Source: Azorhizobium caulinodans ORS 571
Lineage (GTDB): Bacteria; Pseudomonadota; Alphaproteobacteria; Rhizobiales; Xanthobacteraceae
Length of the DNA stretch: 64,000 nucleotides
NCBI RefSeq assembly: GCF_000010525.1
Contig: NC_009937.1
Location: forward strand, 3,167,501-3,231,500
Reading direction: 5' to 3'
The position numbers and the translations under genes are program-made. Position 1 is the first letter of the stretch, and each line of letters starts with the position of its first letter. A model generated the notes under the pieces. That model was not told the DNA's origin, made no database searches, and worked only from the letters and a program-made list of their open reading frames with translations. This document shows positions 21,637 through 30,783 of this stretch, in pieces.

Positions 21637-23274
21637 TCAGTTCTTCTGCACCAGGCAGTCGGCACCTTGCGCCCGCAGGCTTTGGCAGAGGTCGTTGGCC
21701 TGCTCGCGGGTGGTGAAGGGACCGACCTGCGCCCGGTAATAGATGCCGCGCTCGCCAAGGTCCGCCTTCTTCACGCTGGCCTTGTAGGTGCCGAGCAACT
21801 GCGGATAGCGCGACTGCAGCACCTTGAAGGAGCCGAGTGCATCGGCCTCGGACTTCTGCGAGGCCACCTGCACCACGAAGCCGCCGGCAGATCCCGGTGC
21901 CGCCGCCGGGGGCGGCGCGGCGGGAGCGGCGGCGGGCGCCGCCACGGAGGCGGTCTGCACCGGCGTCGGGGCGGGCGCGCCCGACGGAACAGGATTTTGG
22001 TTCGGCGCGAAGGCGATGGGCGCAACGCCGGGCGGCGGGGCCGGCACTGGCGAGGGTGCGTTCACCACGGAGCCGTCGGCGCGCACGGTCAGGGTGCGGA
22101 CCTTCTTGGGCTCGGTGGGATTGGCGGCCTGGGCCGCGGCAGCCGCCGCCGCGGCGGCATTCACGTCCACCGGCTGCTCCTCGCGGGGCACCACGCGCTC
22201 ATTGCCGGGATTTCCACCGCCGACGCGGTCATAGATGAGCTTCTGGCCGTCGCTCGTCTGCGTCGGCGCAGGACCCGCGGTCTTCACCGGACCTTCGCCC
22301 GCGCGGATCACCGGCGGCTGGCCGCTGGCGCTTTCCGAAGACGAGCCCTTGCCCGCGAACGTCTTGTAGGCGAACACGCCGCCAACGCCCACCACGGCCA
22401 CCGCCACAACGGCGAGGGCCGCGACGATCAGGGTGCGGTTCTTGCGGCGCGGTTCGGGCTCGTAGAAATCCTCGTCGTGCGGCGGCATGTAGCCGTCGTC
22501 CGTATAGGCCGGGTCATAGGCCTCGTCATACTGCTCGTCGTGCGGGTGCCGGGACTGGGCCGTATAAGCGTAGCCCGCCTCGTCCTGCGCATAGGGGTCG
22601 TGCTGGGCCTGGCGTGCCGCCGGCTGGGTGGGGGCAGCGGCGGTGCGGGACTGGGTGTATTCGTCCCGCTGCGGTGCATAATCGCCGCGCTGGGTGAGCC
22701 CCGCATCGCGGTGATCGTGCCGGGCGGCGGCCTGCGTGAAGGCGCCACCGCGCGTCACCGTCCGCTCGGGCGGCTGCGGCGCGGGCTGCTGCTCCTCGTA
22801 ATATTCGTCTTCATAGCCCTCCTGGGGCGCCGCAGGATCGGGGCGGCGGGAGAGCGATCCATAGCCCTGGCGCACCGAAGCGCGGCTCGGCTCGGTCCAT
22901 TCATCGGGCCGGGCGGCGGCGCGGGTGGGCGCCATGTGGGCGGGCGTGCCGGGCGGGGGCTCGCGCATGCCGCGACGGCCGGGCTGCCAGTCATCATAGC
23001 GCCGATCGGGCGGGGGAGCGGGAGCGGCCTGCTGCTGGCGACCGGCCGGCGCACGGGTCGCCTCGGGCTGCACCGGCGGCGGGGCGCGACGCGGATCGTT
23101 GAAATCGGCGAAGGGGTCTTCATCCCCGATCAGCCGCGCGAGTTCAGCCAGGGCCTCGTCGGCGCGACTGGCGGGCGCGGCGTCTCGCGCGGTGGGACGC
23201 TCCATGCGCGGCACGCGGCCGTCATTGGCCTGAGTGTCGTCGCGCCGGTAGCGGAACCTGCTTTCGTCGCCCAT
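21637..23274 (-). CDS. SPOR domain-containing membrane protein
   Basis: 545 residues from the ATG at 23274, chosen for the GAGG 5 bases upstream; an ATG nine codons earlier lacks one. The long N-terminal part (to about 278) is hydrophilic, rich in Pro, Arg, Asp and Tyr, and cytoplasmic. One membrane helix follows (about 280-302, LIVAALAVVAVAVVGVGGVF), then a Pro/Ala-rich periplasmic linker, and a C-terminal SPOR domain (about 464-545, GGFVVQVASQKSEADALGSF to CLVQKN). SPOR domains bind denuded peptidoglycan at the division site, so a role in cell division or wall remodelling is likely. It is the last gene of the argS-SPOR unit, and this order is common in Hyphomicrobiales. Confidence 0.88.
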   Translation of the reverse strand: MGDESRFRYRRDDTQANDGRVPRMERPTARDAAPASRADEALAELARLIGDEDPFADFNDPRRAPPPVQPEATRAPAGRQQQAAPAPPPDRRYDDWQPGRRGMREPPPGTPAHMAPTRAAARPDEWTEPSRASVRQGYGSLSRRPDPAAPQEGYEDEYYEEQQPAPQPPERTVTRGGAFTQAAARHDHRDAGLTQRGDYAPQRDEYTQSRTAAAPTQPAARQAQHDPYAQDEAGYAYTAQSRHPHDEQYDEAYDPAYTDDGYMPPHDEDFYEPEPRRKNRTLIVAALAVVAVAVVGVGGVFAYKTFAGKGSSSESASGQPPVIRAGEGPVKTAGPAPTQTSDGQKLIYDRVGGGNPGNERVVPREEQPVDVNAAAAAAAAAQAANPTEPKKVRTLTVRADGSVVNAPSPVPAPPPGVAPIAFAPNQNPVPSGAPAPTPVQTASVAAPAAAPAAPPPAAAPGSAGGFVVQVASQKSEADALGSFKVLQSRYPQLLGTYKASVKKADLGERGIYYRAQVGPFTTREQANDLCQSLRAQGADCLVQKN

Positions 23275-23346
23275 GTCGCCTCGATTATGCCCATCGGCCA
23301 TCGAGGGTGGCGGGCCGCCGGCTCTGGCGGCTCCGACCCGCGACGG

Positions 23347-25107
23347 TCACTTCATTTCGTCGACGGCCTCGACACCCAGCAAGCCAAGGCCAGAGGCGAG
23401 GACCGCAGCCACGCCGTGGACCAAAGCCAGACGGGCCATGGTCAATTCTCGATCATTCTCGATAATGAAGCGTAAATGTGGCAAGTCTTTTCCGCGGTTC
23501 CACTGTCCGTGGAACTCGCTCGCCACCTCATGCAGATAGAAGGCCACGCGGTGCGGTTCGCGGGCGTGAGCCGCCTGCTCCACAAGGCGCGGCCAGCCCG
23601 CCAGCCGCTTCACCAGACCAAGTTCGCCCTCGTCCGTCAACCGGTCCAGCGGCGCGTGCGCATAAATGGCGCCGCTTTCCGGCAGATCGGCATGCTGTTC
23701 CTTCGCGTTGCGCAGGATCGACTGCGCCCGCGCATGCGCATACTGCACATAGAATACGGGGTTCTCGCGGGACTGCTCGATCACCTTCGCGAGATCGAAA
23801 TCGAGCGTCGCGTCATTCTTGCGGAACAGCATCATGAAGCGGACCGCATCGCGCCCCACCTCGTCCACCACCTCGCGGAGCGTGACGAAGGAGCCCGCGC
23901 GCTTCGACATGCGCACCTGCTCGCCGTTGCGCAGCAGGCGCACGAGCTGACACAGTTCCACATCGAGGGTCGCCTGACCGGCGGTGACCGCCTTCACGGC
24001 GGCCTGCATGCGCTTCACATAGCCGCCATGGTCGGCGCCCCAGACATCGATCATGCGGCGGAAGCCGCGGTCGAACTTGTCCTTGTGATAGGCGATGTCG
24101 CCGGCGAAATAGGTGTAGCTGCCGTCGGACTTCACCAGCGGGCGGTCCACATCGTCACCATGGGCGGTGGAGCGGAACAGGCTCTGCTCGCGATCCTCCC
24201 AGTCCTCGATGGGCGCGCCCTTGGGCGGCGGCAGACGGCCCTCATAAACCTCCCCGGTGCGACGCAGTTGCTCGATGGTGAGGCCCACCCGGTCGATGCC
24301 GGCGGCGGTCAGCGAGCGCTCGGAGAAGAAGACGTCGAAGGAGATGCCGAGCGCCTGGAGATCGTCGCGGATCATCTCCATCATCGCGCCGATGGCGAAG
24401 GTGCGGAAAATCGGCAGCCACTCGCTCTCGGGCGATTCCAGATATTCCGAGCCGTGCACCTCGGCGAGCGTCTTGCCCACGGGCACGAGGTAATCGCCCG
24501 GATAGAGCCCGTCGGGGATCTCGACCGTCTCGCCGGTGGCCGCCTCGCGATAGCGCAGGTAGGCGGAGCGAGCGAGCACGTCCACCTGGGCGCCCGCGTC
24601 GTTGATGTAATATTCGCGGGTCACCTTGAAACCGGCGAAAGCCAGGAGGCTCGCCAGCGCATCGCCGAACACCGCGCCCCGGCAATGGCCCACATGCATG
24701 GGGCCGGTGGGGTTGGCGGAGACGTATTCCACGTTCACCGCCTCCCCGCCCCCGAGGTCCGAGCGGCCGAAGTCGGTGCCCGCGCGCAGCAGCGCGGCGA
24801 GCACGCCGGGCCAGTAACCGGCGTCGAGGGTGAGGTTGATGAAGCCGGGTCCGGCCACGTCCACCTTGGCCACGTTCGGCACCTGCGCGAGCCGCGCGGC
24901 GATCTTCTCGGCGAGATCGCGCGGCTTCATCTTCAGGTCCTTGGCGAGGACCATGGCCGCATTGGTGGCGAGATCGCCATGGGCGGCGTCACGCGGGGGC
25001 TCGACGACGATCCGGGAGAGGTCGAGCGCGCCGGCCTCGGGCAGTTCGCCGGCAAGAGCGGCGACGGCTTCTCTCACGTGATCGGCGAAGATCGCGTAGA
25101 CGTTCAT
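23347..25107 (-). CDS. argS: Arginyl-tRNA synthetase
   Basis: 586 residues, the normal length for this class I enzyme, which charges tRNA-Arg. It has the N-terminal Arg-tRNA synthetase domain, the HIGH-type signature in [17 protein letters not shown], the [11 protein letters not shown] region, the KMSKS-type [18 protein letters not shown], and the C-terminal DALR anticodon-binding domain ending [12 protein letters not shown]. It lies 33 bp downstream of the dGTPase-like gene and 72 bp upstream of the SPOR gene on the same strand, so the three are probably cotranscribed. Confidence 0.97.
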   Translation of the reverse strand: MNVYAIFADHVREAVAALAGELPEAGALDLSRIVVEPPRDAAHGDLATNAAMVLAKDLKMKPRDLAEKIAARLAQVPNVAKVDVAGPGFINLTLDAGYWPGVLAALLRAGTDFGRSDLGGGEAVNVEYVSANPTGPMHVGHCRGAVFGDALASLLAFAGFKVTREYYINDAGAQVDVLARSAYLRYREAATGETVEIPDGLYPGDYLVPVGKTLAEVHGSEYLESPESEWLPIFRTFAIGAMMEMIRDDLQALGISFDVFFSERSLTAAGIDRVGLTIEQLRRTGEVYEGRLPPPKGAPIEDWEDREQSLFRSTAHGDDVDRPLVKSDGSYTYFAGDIAYHKDKFDRGFRRMIDVWGADHGGYVKRMQAAVKAVTAGQATLDVELCQLVRLLRNGEQVRMSKRAGSFVTLREVVDEVGRDAVRFMMLFRKNDATLDFDLAKVIEQSRENPVFYVQYAHARAQSILRNAKEQHADLPESGAIYAHAPLDRLTDEGELGLVKRLAGWPRLVEQAAHAREPHRVAFYLHEVASEFHGQWNRGKDLPHLRFIIENDRELTMARLALVHGVAAVLASGLGLLGVEAVDEMK

Positions 25108-25140
25108 GGCATCATCCGTGTGGTGAAAGCAGCCGGGCGC

Positions 25141-26337
25141 CTAACGCAATTCCGGCGTCGTGTCAAAAAAGCGGGCGTGCTGGTCGAGGGCGTAACGGTC
25201 GGTCATGCCGGCGATATAGTCGGCCACGCGCCGTGCCATCCGCTCTGGCGGCGCCCCCTCCAGCTGCCAGTCGGCCGGCATCTCCTGCGGGCGCGCCATG
25301 AACAGGGCGAACAGGTCGCGCACCACGCCCTGCGCCTCATCCATGATGCGGTTGACCCGCGCGTGACGGTACATGTGCGGGAAGAGGAAGCCCTTCACCG
25401 CCGCCTCGGCAGTCCGCATCCCGGCCGAGAAGGCCACCAGCGGCGCGCCGGCCATGCGCACATCGAAGGAAGAGCGCACCTTGGCGGCGCGGGCGCGCGT
25501 TTCGGTCTCGCGCACCACATCCTCGACGAAGCGGGTGATGAGGCGGCGCATCACCTCGTGGATCACCCGGCCGGTTTCGAGGCTCGGCCAGGACGCGCGC
25601 ACCTCGGCAAGCACCGCGCCTACCAGCGGCAGCGCCTCCAGTTCGTCCAGATGGAAGAGACCGGCACGCAGGCCGTCATCGAGATCGTGCACGTCATAGG
25701 CGATGTCGTCGGAGATCGCCGCCACCTGCGCCTCCGGCCCGGCGTGGGTCCAGAGTTCCAGATCCTGGACCGCGGAATGGGCGACAATGGCGTGGGGCAG
25801 CACGTCGCCGGCAGCGCCCAGCGGCTTGCCGGAGCGATCGGTCAGCGGACCGTTGTGCTTGGCGATGCCCTCCAGCGTCTCCCAGGTGAGGTTGAGGCCG
25901 TCGAAGCCGGCATAGCGGCGCTCCAGCCGTGTCACCACCCGCAGCGACTGCGCGTTATGATCGAATCCGCCATAGTCGGCCATGCAGGCGTCCAGCGCCC
26001 GCTCTCCGGCATGGGCAAAGGGCGGATGGCCGAGATCATGAGCCAGCGCCAGCGCCTCCGCCAGATCCTCGTCGAGCCCGAGCGCCCGCGCGATGGAGCG
26101 CGCGATCTGCGCCACCTCCAGCGTGTGGGTGAGGCGCGTGCGGTAGTGGTCGCCCTCATGGAACACGAAGACCTGCGTCTTGTGCTTGAGGCGCCGGAAG
26201 GCGGTGGAATGGATGATGCGGTCGCAATCGCGCCGGAAGGCGCTGCGCGTCCCCTCCTGCTCGGGCACGAGGCGGCCGCGCGTCCACACGGGATCGCAGG
26301 CCCAGGTCATGCGGGGCCGCGCACCGGAAACCGCCAT
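25141..26337 (-). CDS. dgt: Deoxyguanosinetriphosphate triphosphohydrolase-like protein
   Basis: 398 residues from the ATG at 26337, with GGAGG 5 bp upstream. An HD-domain phosphohydrolase: [25 protein letters not shown], then [17 protein letters not shown] and [18 protein letters not shown] with the HD metal pair, and [14 protein letters not shown]. Family members hydrolyse dNTPs to the nucleoside plus tripolyphosphate and help keep dNTP pools balanced. This is the shorter dgt-like type common in alphaproteobacteria (usual annotation: dGTPase-like, type 2). It is divergent from erpA with little space between them, and upstream of argS. Confidence 0.93.
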   Translation of the reverse strand: MAVSGARPRMTWACDPVWTRGRLVPEQEGTRSAFRRDCDRIIHSTAFRRLKHKTQVFVFHEGDHYRTRLTHTLEVAQIARSIARALGLDEDLAEALALAHDLGHPPFAHAGERALDACMADYGGFDHNAQSLRVVTRLERRYAGFDGLNLTWETLEGIAKHNGPLTDRSGKPLGAAGDVLPHAIVAHSAVQDLELWTHAGPEAQVAAISDDIAYDVHDLDDGLRAGLFHLDELEALPLVGAVLAEVRASWPSLETGRVIHEVMRRLITRFVEDVVRETETRARAAKVRSSFDVRMAGAPLVAFSAGMRTAEAAVKGFLFPHMYRHARVNRIMDEAQGVVRDLFALFMARPQEMPADWQLEGAPPERMARRVADYIAGMTDRYALDQHARFFDTTPELR

Positions 26338-26453
26338 GCCACCTCCATACGCCGATACCGGCGACATTGGCCGCGCACGTTGACTCGGCGGCGGGCGCAC
26401 TTAACTATCCCTGCAACATGCAATCAACCGCCGAAAGGCGTGGGACGACATCC

Positions 26454-26789
26454 ATGGATACCCCCACCACCGTGATCGTCACGGACAGCGCCGCCCGGCG
26501 CATCAGCGAAATCCTGTCCGCAGAGGCGCCCGAGAGCGCGCTTCGGGTGAGCGTGGAAGGCGGCGGCTGCTCCGGCTTCCAGTATCGCTTCGACGTCACC
26601 CGCGAGCGCAACCCGGACGACATCGTCATCGAGCAGGACGGCGCGACCGTCCTCGTGGACAAGGTCTCGCTCGACTACATGTCCGGCTGCCGCATCGACT
26701 TCGTGGACGACCTGATCGGCGCCGCCTTCAAGATCGAGAACCCCCACGCCACCGCCTCCTGCGGCTGCGGGACGAGCTTCTCCATCTGA
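26454..26789 (+). CDS. erpA: Iron-sulfur cluster insertion protein ErpA
   Basis: 111 residues from the ATG at 26454; an ATG at 26418 is also in frame. It is an A-type carrier of [4Fe-4S] clusters, with three conserved cysteines: C39 in EGGGCSGFQY and C103/C105 in the C-terminal SCGCGTSFSI. It delivers clusters to apo-enzymes; targets in this organism may include the iron-sulfur proteins of the nic cluster, but that is only a general expectation. Divergent from the dGTPase-like gene. Confidence 0.93.
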   Translation: MDTPTTVIVTDSAARRISEILSAEAPESALRVSVEGGGCSGFQYRFDVTRERNPDDIVIEQDGATVLVDKVSLDYMSGCRIDFVDDLIGAAFKIENPHATASCGCGTSFSI

Positions 26790-26928
26790 AGACGGCCCCA
26801 TGCAGGGCGCGCTTGCATCGCTGCACGAGCCGTCGGCTAGGCCTTGCGCCGCGCCCCGATCACGACGCCGGTCAGGATGAGCAGGGCCGAGAGGATCAGA
26901 ACCGGATCCAGCCCCTCCCCGAGAGAGC

Positions 26929-27165
26929 GTGGCGTCAGTCGCCGAGATCGCAGCGCGGCACAAGACCGAGCTGCGCGACGCCATTGCCGACCTGCTGCCC
27001 GCCAACGCGGCCGCACCGGGGATCGCCTGGGCGGCGACGCTGGCGCTCGACGGGGCCATCATGAATGCGCAGACGGGCGCCGCCTCCATCGACGCAGCGC
27101 TTCAGGGCCTCAACGACCTGCTGGACGCCCTCAACCAGAGCCATGCGGCGATGACGCGCGATTGA
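26929..27165 (+). CDS. Small helical hypothetical protein
   Basis: 78 residues from a GTG at 26929. The composition is alanine- and leucine-rich with amphipathic heptad-like spacing (SIDAALQGLNDLLDALNQSHAAM), no membrane segment and no motif that I recognise. GAGAG lies very close to the start, so the start is uncertain. It follows erpA by 139 bp on the same strand and is convergent with the AlgX-like gene. It could be a chance open frame in GC-rich DNA. Confidence 0.35.
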   Translation: MASVAEIAARHKTELRDAIADLLPANAAAPGIAWAATLALDGAIMNAQTGAASIDAALQGLNDLLDALNQSHAAMTRD

Positions 27166-27192
27166 GGGGCTGACGATGCCGGCCGCAGGCGG

Positions 27193-28332
27193 CTAAGGCT
27201 CCGGCAGATGGTCCGGCCAGGCATCGTCGAGGCACGGGAACAGCCGTTCCGTGCGGGCGAGGATGACGAGGTCCGGCTTGAAGTCCTTCACGTCGGCGGC
27301 ATCGAAGCCGCAATAGCCGAGCGTGCGGCGGGAGAAGTGCATCCAGCCCGCCTCCGCCACCGGCGTCCCCGCGAACAGGCGCGTCCAGGTGCCGATGGTG
27401 AAGCTGTCCCCGATGATGAGCACCCGCGGGCCTTCCGGCCGGAAGCGCTGCACATAGGGGCGGAATGCGGGGTGTTCATGCGGCGCCCGCAGCACCGGCG
27501 AGCGCTCGATGGGCGCGTCGGGCGGCTGGAAGCGCGGCACGAAATTCTGGTCATGCACCGGCCGCGCATTGCGGCTGGTGCGCACGAGGTCGCCGGGCGG
27601 GGCCGGCTCCAACGGGCCGATCAGCACATTGGGGTCCACCGTCCAGTCCGGATGCCCGCCCGCCCGCAAGGCGGCGTTGAAGGCATAGACGGAGCTTGCA
27701 AAGGTCCAGTGGGTGTCCGAGCGCATGTAACGCGGCCCGGTGAACGGCGCCTCCCCCAGCACCTTGCGCAGGTCCACGGCGGCGATGCCGTCCGCCTTCA
27801 GGCCGGCCAGCAGGAGATCATATTCGGTCGGGCGGGGCGTGAAGTCCTTCTGCCAGTCCGGCAGGTCGCGCAGCTCCACGGACTGGGCGTTCGGCGGGAT
27901 GGCGACCACCACCCGCCCGCCCTGCGGCGCCAGCTCGTCCTGCAGGGCCTTCGCCATCGCGACGAAGCGCTCCACCGCCTCGGCGCGCACGAGGTCGCCG
28001 GAGGACTGCGCCGGCGTGTTCTCCCGCCCCCAGAACAGGTGACCGTTGGAGCCCTCATAGATGTTGCGGTCGTTCGGCGCGTCCAGCGCGGCCCGGACGG
28101 TGCGGCGGAGCGCCGGCAGGCTGGCACGGAAGCCGAAATTGTCCTGCACATAGAGGCTGAAGTCCTGCACCTTCCAGAGCAGGCGCTGCGCCTCATTGGC
28201 CGGCGGGCGGCTGCGCCCGCGCCATACCCCGCGCCCCAGCGGATCCGGCACGAAATTGGCGGCGAGCAGCAGCGCGAGGATAACCAGGACGACGGCGCCG
28301 AGATAGCGGCGGTGATGGCTGAGCATCGTCAT
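27193..28332 (-). CDS. AlgX/AlgJ-like SGNH O-acetyltransferase-type protein
   Basis: 379 residues from the ATG at 28332, one base after the MBOAT stop (TGA C ATG). It has one N-terminal membrane helix (AVVLVILALLLAANFV), then a periplasmic SGNH-like domain with IYEGSNGHLFWG, RVVVAIPPNAQSVELRDLP, the catalytic-type SDTHWTFASS (Asp-x-His) and VLIIGDSFTIG (nucleophile Ser in GDS). AlgX and AlgJ transfer acetyl groups to alginate in the periplasm after an MBOAT protein passes the group across the membrane. The coupled gene order makes this an O-acetylation pair, but no polymer synthesis genes are in view, so the acceptor (exopolysaccharide, wall or O-antigen) is unknown. Confidence 0.85.
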   Translation of the reverse strand: MTMLSHHRRYLGAVVLVILALLLAANFVPDPLGRGVWRGRSRPPANEAQRLLWKVQDFSLYVQDNFGFRASLPALRRTVRAALDAPNDRNIYEGSNGHLFWGRENTPAQSSGDLVRAEAVERFVAMAKALQDELAPQGGRVVVAIPPNAQSVELRDLPDWQKDFTPRPTEYDLLLAGLKADGIAAVDLRKVLGEAPFTGPRYMRSDTHWTFASSVYAFNAALRAGGHPDWTVDPNVLIGPLEPAPPGDLVRTSRNARPVHDQNFVPRFQPPDAPIERSPVLRAPHEHPAFRPYVQRFRPEGPRVLIIGDSFTIGTWTRLFAGTPVAEAGWMHFSRRTLGYCGFDAADVKDFKPDLVILARTERLFPCLDDAWPDHLPEP

Positions 28333-28333
28333 G

Positions 28334-29740
28334 TCAGAACCGGTAGTAGAGGAACGGCGTGCCGGAGCCGCCGCCCACCCAGAGCACGCAGACGAGCATG
28401 AGAGCGGCGACCATGACATAGTCCGCCCCCACCGCCACCCAGCCCTCTCCCTTCAGCAGCGCCGGCCGGCGCCAGCGCCAGAAGCCGAGCAGTCCGCCGG
28501 CGACCAGTGCCGCGGCGCTGAGCGGGTGAAGGCCGAAGCCCAGCGCCAGCGACTGGTCGGAAAAGCCGTTGAACCCGAGGAGGCCGCGATAGATGTCGAT
28601 GGCGCCCGAGAAGGTTTCGGCGCGGAACCACACCCAGCCCAGCATCACGACCAGCACCAGATAAAGGTGCGACACGCCTGGCGGCAGGCGCCGCAGGTGG
28701 CGCCCGAGCCACGCCCGCTCCAGCACGAGGAAGGCGCCGTGCCAGGCGCCCCAGATGACAAAGTTCCAGCTTGCCCCGTGCCAGAGGCCGCACAGCAGGA
28801 AGACGATCCAGAGGTTCACATAGGTGCGGGTGGCGCCGCGCCGGTTGCCGCCGAGCGTGATGTACACATAGTCACGCAGCCAGGACGACAGGCTCATGTG
28901 CCAGCGCCGCCAGAAATCGGTGACGCTGCGCGCCGCATAGGGCAGGCGGAAGTTGCGCGGCAGCGTGAAGCCCATCATCACGCCGAGCCCCACCGCCATG
29001 GTGGAGTAGCCGCCGAAGTCGAAATAGATCTGGACCGTATAGGCATAGAGGCCGAGCAGGGCCTCCACGAAAGTCGGATGGGTGGTGGAATCGAAGACGC
29101 CATCGGCCAGCGCCGCCACCTCGTCGGCGATCATCACCTTCCAGGCGAGGCCGATGACGAAGAGGCGCATGCCGGCGGAAAAGCGCCCCCAGGTGACGCG
29201 CCGGTCGCCGAGCTGCCGCGCCACCGTCGCGTAGCGGACGATGGGGCCGGCCACTAGCTGCGGGAACATGGACATGTAGAGCGTGAACTGGCCGAGGCTG
29301 CGGTTGGCCCGTACACGGCCCTTATAAATGTCGGCGAGGTAAGAAATGGCGTGGAAGGAGTAGAAGGAAATTCCCAGCGGAAGGGCAATATCCGGCTCCG
29401 GCAGACGCAGATGGAACGGCGCAAGAAGCACGTTCAGGTTGTCGACTGCGAAATCCGTATATTTGAAGACGCCGAGCAGCAGCACATTTGCCGTGACGCC
29501 GAGGATGAGAAACGTCTTGCGGGAGGCGTTCTGCCGCTCATCAATACGCAGCGCGATGATGAAATTGACACAAATCGACGCCAGAAGCAGAAACAGATAA
29601 GGCACATAGCCGACAGAATAAAAAGCAAGCGAAAATAAAACCAGAACGAGATTACGGATCTTCAGCTTTCGGCTTGAGAAATAGAATATCAGGAAAAGCG
29701 GAAAGAAATAGAAAATGAACTCAACCGAAGCGAAGGTCAT
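28334..29740 (-). CDS. MBOAT family O-acyltransferase (AlgI-like)
   Basis: 468 residues from the ATG at 29740 (MTFASVEFIFYFFPLFLIFY); the longer frame upstream is unlikely. It is a polytopic membrane protein with the MBOAT core: LPLGISFYSFHAISYLADIYKG, DFWRRWHMSLSSWLRDYVYI and the conserved histidine in LCGLWHGASWNFVIWGAWHG. AlgI-type proteins move acetyl groups from cytoplasmic acetyl-CoA to a periplasmic partner, here the AlgX-like gene one base downstream. The first 200 bp are richer in A+T than the rest, as is common for leading membrane helices. Confidence 0.93.
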   Translation of the reverse strand: MTFASVEFIFYFFPLFLIFYFSSRKLKIRNLVLVLFSLAFYSVGYVPYLFLLLASICVNFIIALRIDERQNASRKTFLILGVTANVLLLGVFKYTDFAVDNLNVLLAPFHLRLPEPDIALPLGISFYSFHAISYLADIYKGRVRANRSLGQFTLYMSMFPQLVAGPIVRYATVARQLGDRRVTWGRFSAGMRLFVIGLAWKVMIADEVAALADGVFDSTTHPTFVEALLGLYAYTVQIYFDFGGYSTMAVGLGVMMGFTLPRNFRLPYAARSVTDFWRRWHMSLSSWLRDYVYITLGGNRRGATRTYVNLWIVFLLCGLWHGASWNFVIWGAWHGAFLVLERAWLGRHLRRLPPGVSHLYLVLVVMLGWVWFRAETFSGAIDIYRGLLGFNGFSDQSLALGFGLHPLSAAALVAGGLLGFWRWRRPALLKGEGWVAVGADYVMVAALMLVCVLWVGGGSGTPFLYYRF

Positions 29741-29967
29741 TTCAAGGGTGCCGCCCGCCTGCTGAAGTGCCTGCCTCGCAATGCCATCCTTTGCCGCGAG
29801 AGGCAATACGGATCACGGAATTGCGAACGACGACTTGGCCGTTTCAGTCGATGAACGACCGAGATACCTCTGTCTGGAACATTTCGAGCAATGATTTCTG
29901 TTCCGTTGCGGCGCCCCTCCCCTTCGCGCCCCTCGCGCTCTATGCTCCCGGGCAAGAAGGAGTCCCC

Positions 29968-30756
29968 ATGCGTATCGCCACCTGGAACGTGAATTCCGTC
30001 CGCCTGCGCACCGAACATGCCGTCGCCTGGCTGAAGGAGGCACAGCCGGACGTGGTGTGCCTGCAGGAGATCAAGTGCCAGACCGAGCAGTTCCCCCGCG
30101 AGCCCTTCGAGGCGCTGGGCTACAATGTGGCGGTGCATGGACAGAAGGGCTTCAACGGCGTGGCCATCCTCTCCAAGCGCCCGCTGGAGGACGTGACCAA
30201 CGGACTTGCTGGCGACGACAGCGACGTGCAGGCCCGCTTCATCGAGGCGGTGGTTTCGGTGCCCGGCGGGGTGGTGCGGGTGTGCTGCATCTATTTGCCC
30301 AACGGCAACCCGCCGCAGACCGAGAAATATGACTACAAGCTCGGCTTCATGGCCCGGCTGAAGGCCTTCACCGAAAGCCGCCTGAAGCTGGAGGAGCCGT
30401 TGATCCTCGCCGGCGACTTCAACGTGATTCCCGATGCCCGCGATGCCGCCGATCCCGCCGCCTGGGTCGAGGATGCGCTCTATCTGCCGCGCACCCGCGC
30501 CGCCTTCCGCGAGATCATCAACCTCGGCATGACGGACGCGCTGCGCGCCACGTCCGACGCCGAGCGCCTCTTCACCTTCTGGGATTATCAGGCGGGCGCC
30601 TGGCAGCGGGACTTCGGCATCCGCATCGATCACCTGCTGCTCTCGCCGCAGGCGGCCGACCGCCTGATCGGCGCCGGCATCGACAAGCACCTGCGCGCCT
30701 TGGAGCGCCCCTCGGACCACGTGCCCGCCTGGATCGACCTGAAGATGGCGGCGTGA
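29968..30756 (+). CDS. xth: Exodeoxyribonuclease III
   Basis: 262 residues from the ATG at 29968, with AAGAAGGAG upstream; the frame extends 67 codons further but without coding character. An AP endonuclease/exonuclease of the ExoIII family: MRIATWNVNSVRLR, the metal-binding CLQEIKCQ, YLPNGNPP, ILAGDFNV, DYQAGAWQRDFGIRIDHLLLS and the final DHVPAWIDL. It cuts DNA 5' to abasic sites in base excision repair and removes 3' blocks. It is a single gene, divergent from the MBOAT gene and convergent with the BMP gene. Confidence 0.96.
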   Translation: MRIATWNVNSVRLRTEHAVAWLKEAQPDVVCLQEIKCQTEQFPREPFEALGYNVAVHGQKGFNGVAILSKRPLEDVTNGLAGDDSDVQARFIEAVVSVPGGVVRVCCIYLPNGNPPQTEKYDYKLGFMARLKAFTESRLKLEEPLILAGDFNVIPDARDAADPAAWVEDALYLPRTRAAFREIINLGMTDALRATSDAERLFTFWDYQAGAWQRDFGIRIDHLLLSPQAADRLIGAGIDKHLRALERPSDHVPAWIDLKMAA

Positions 30757-30783
30757 GGCCGCGCGTCCGTCTGTGTTCCGAGA

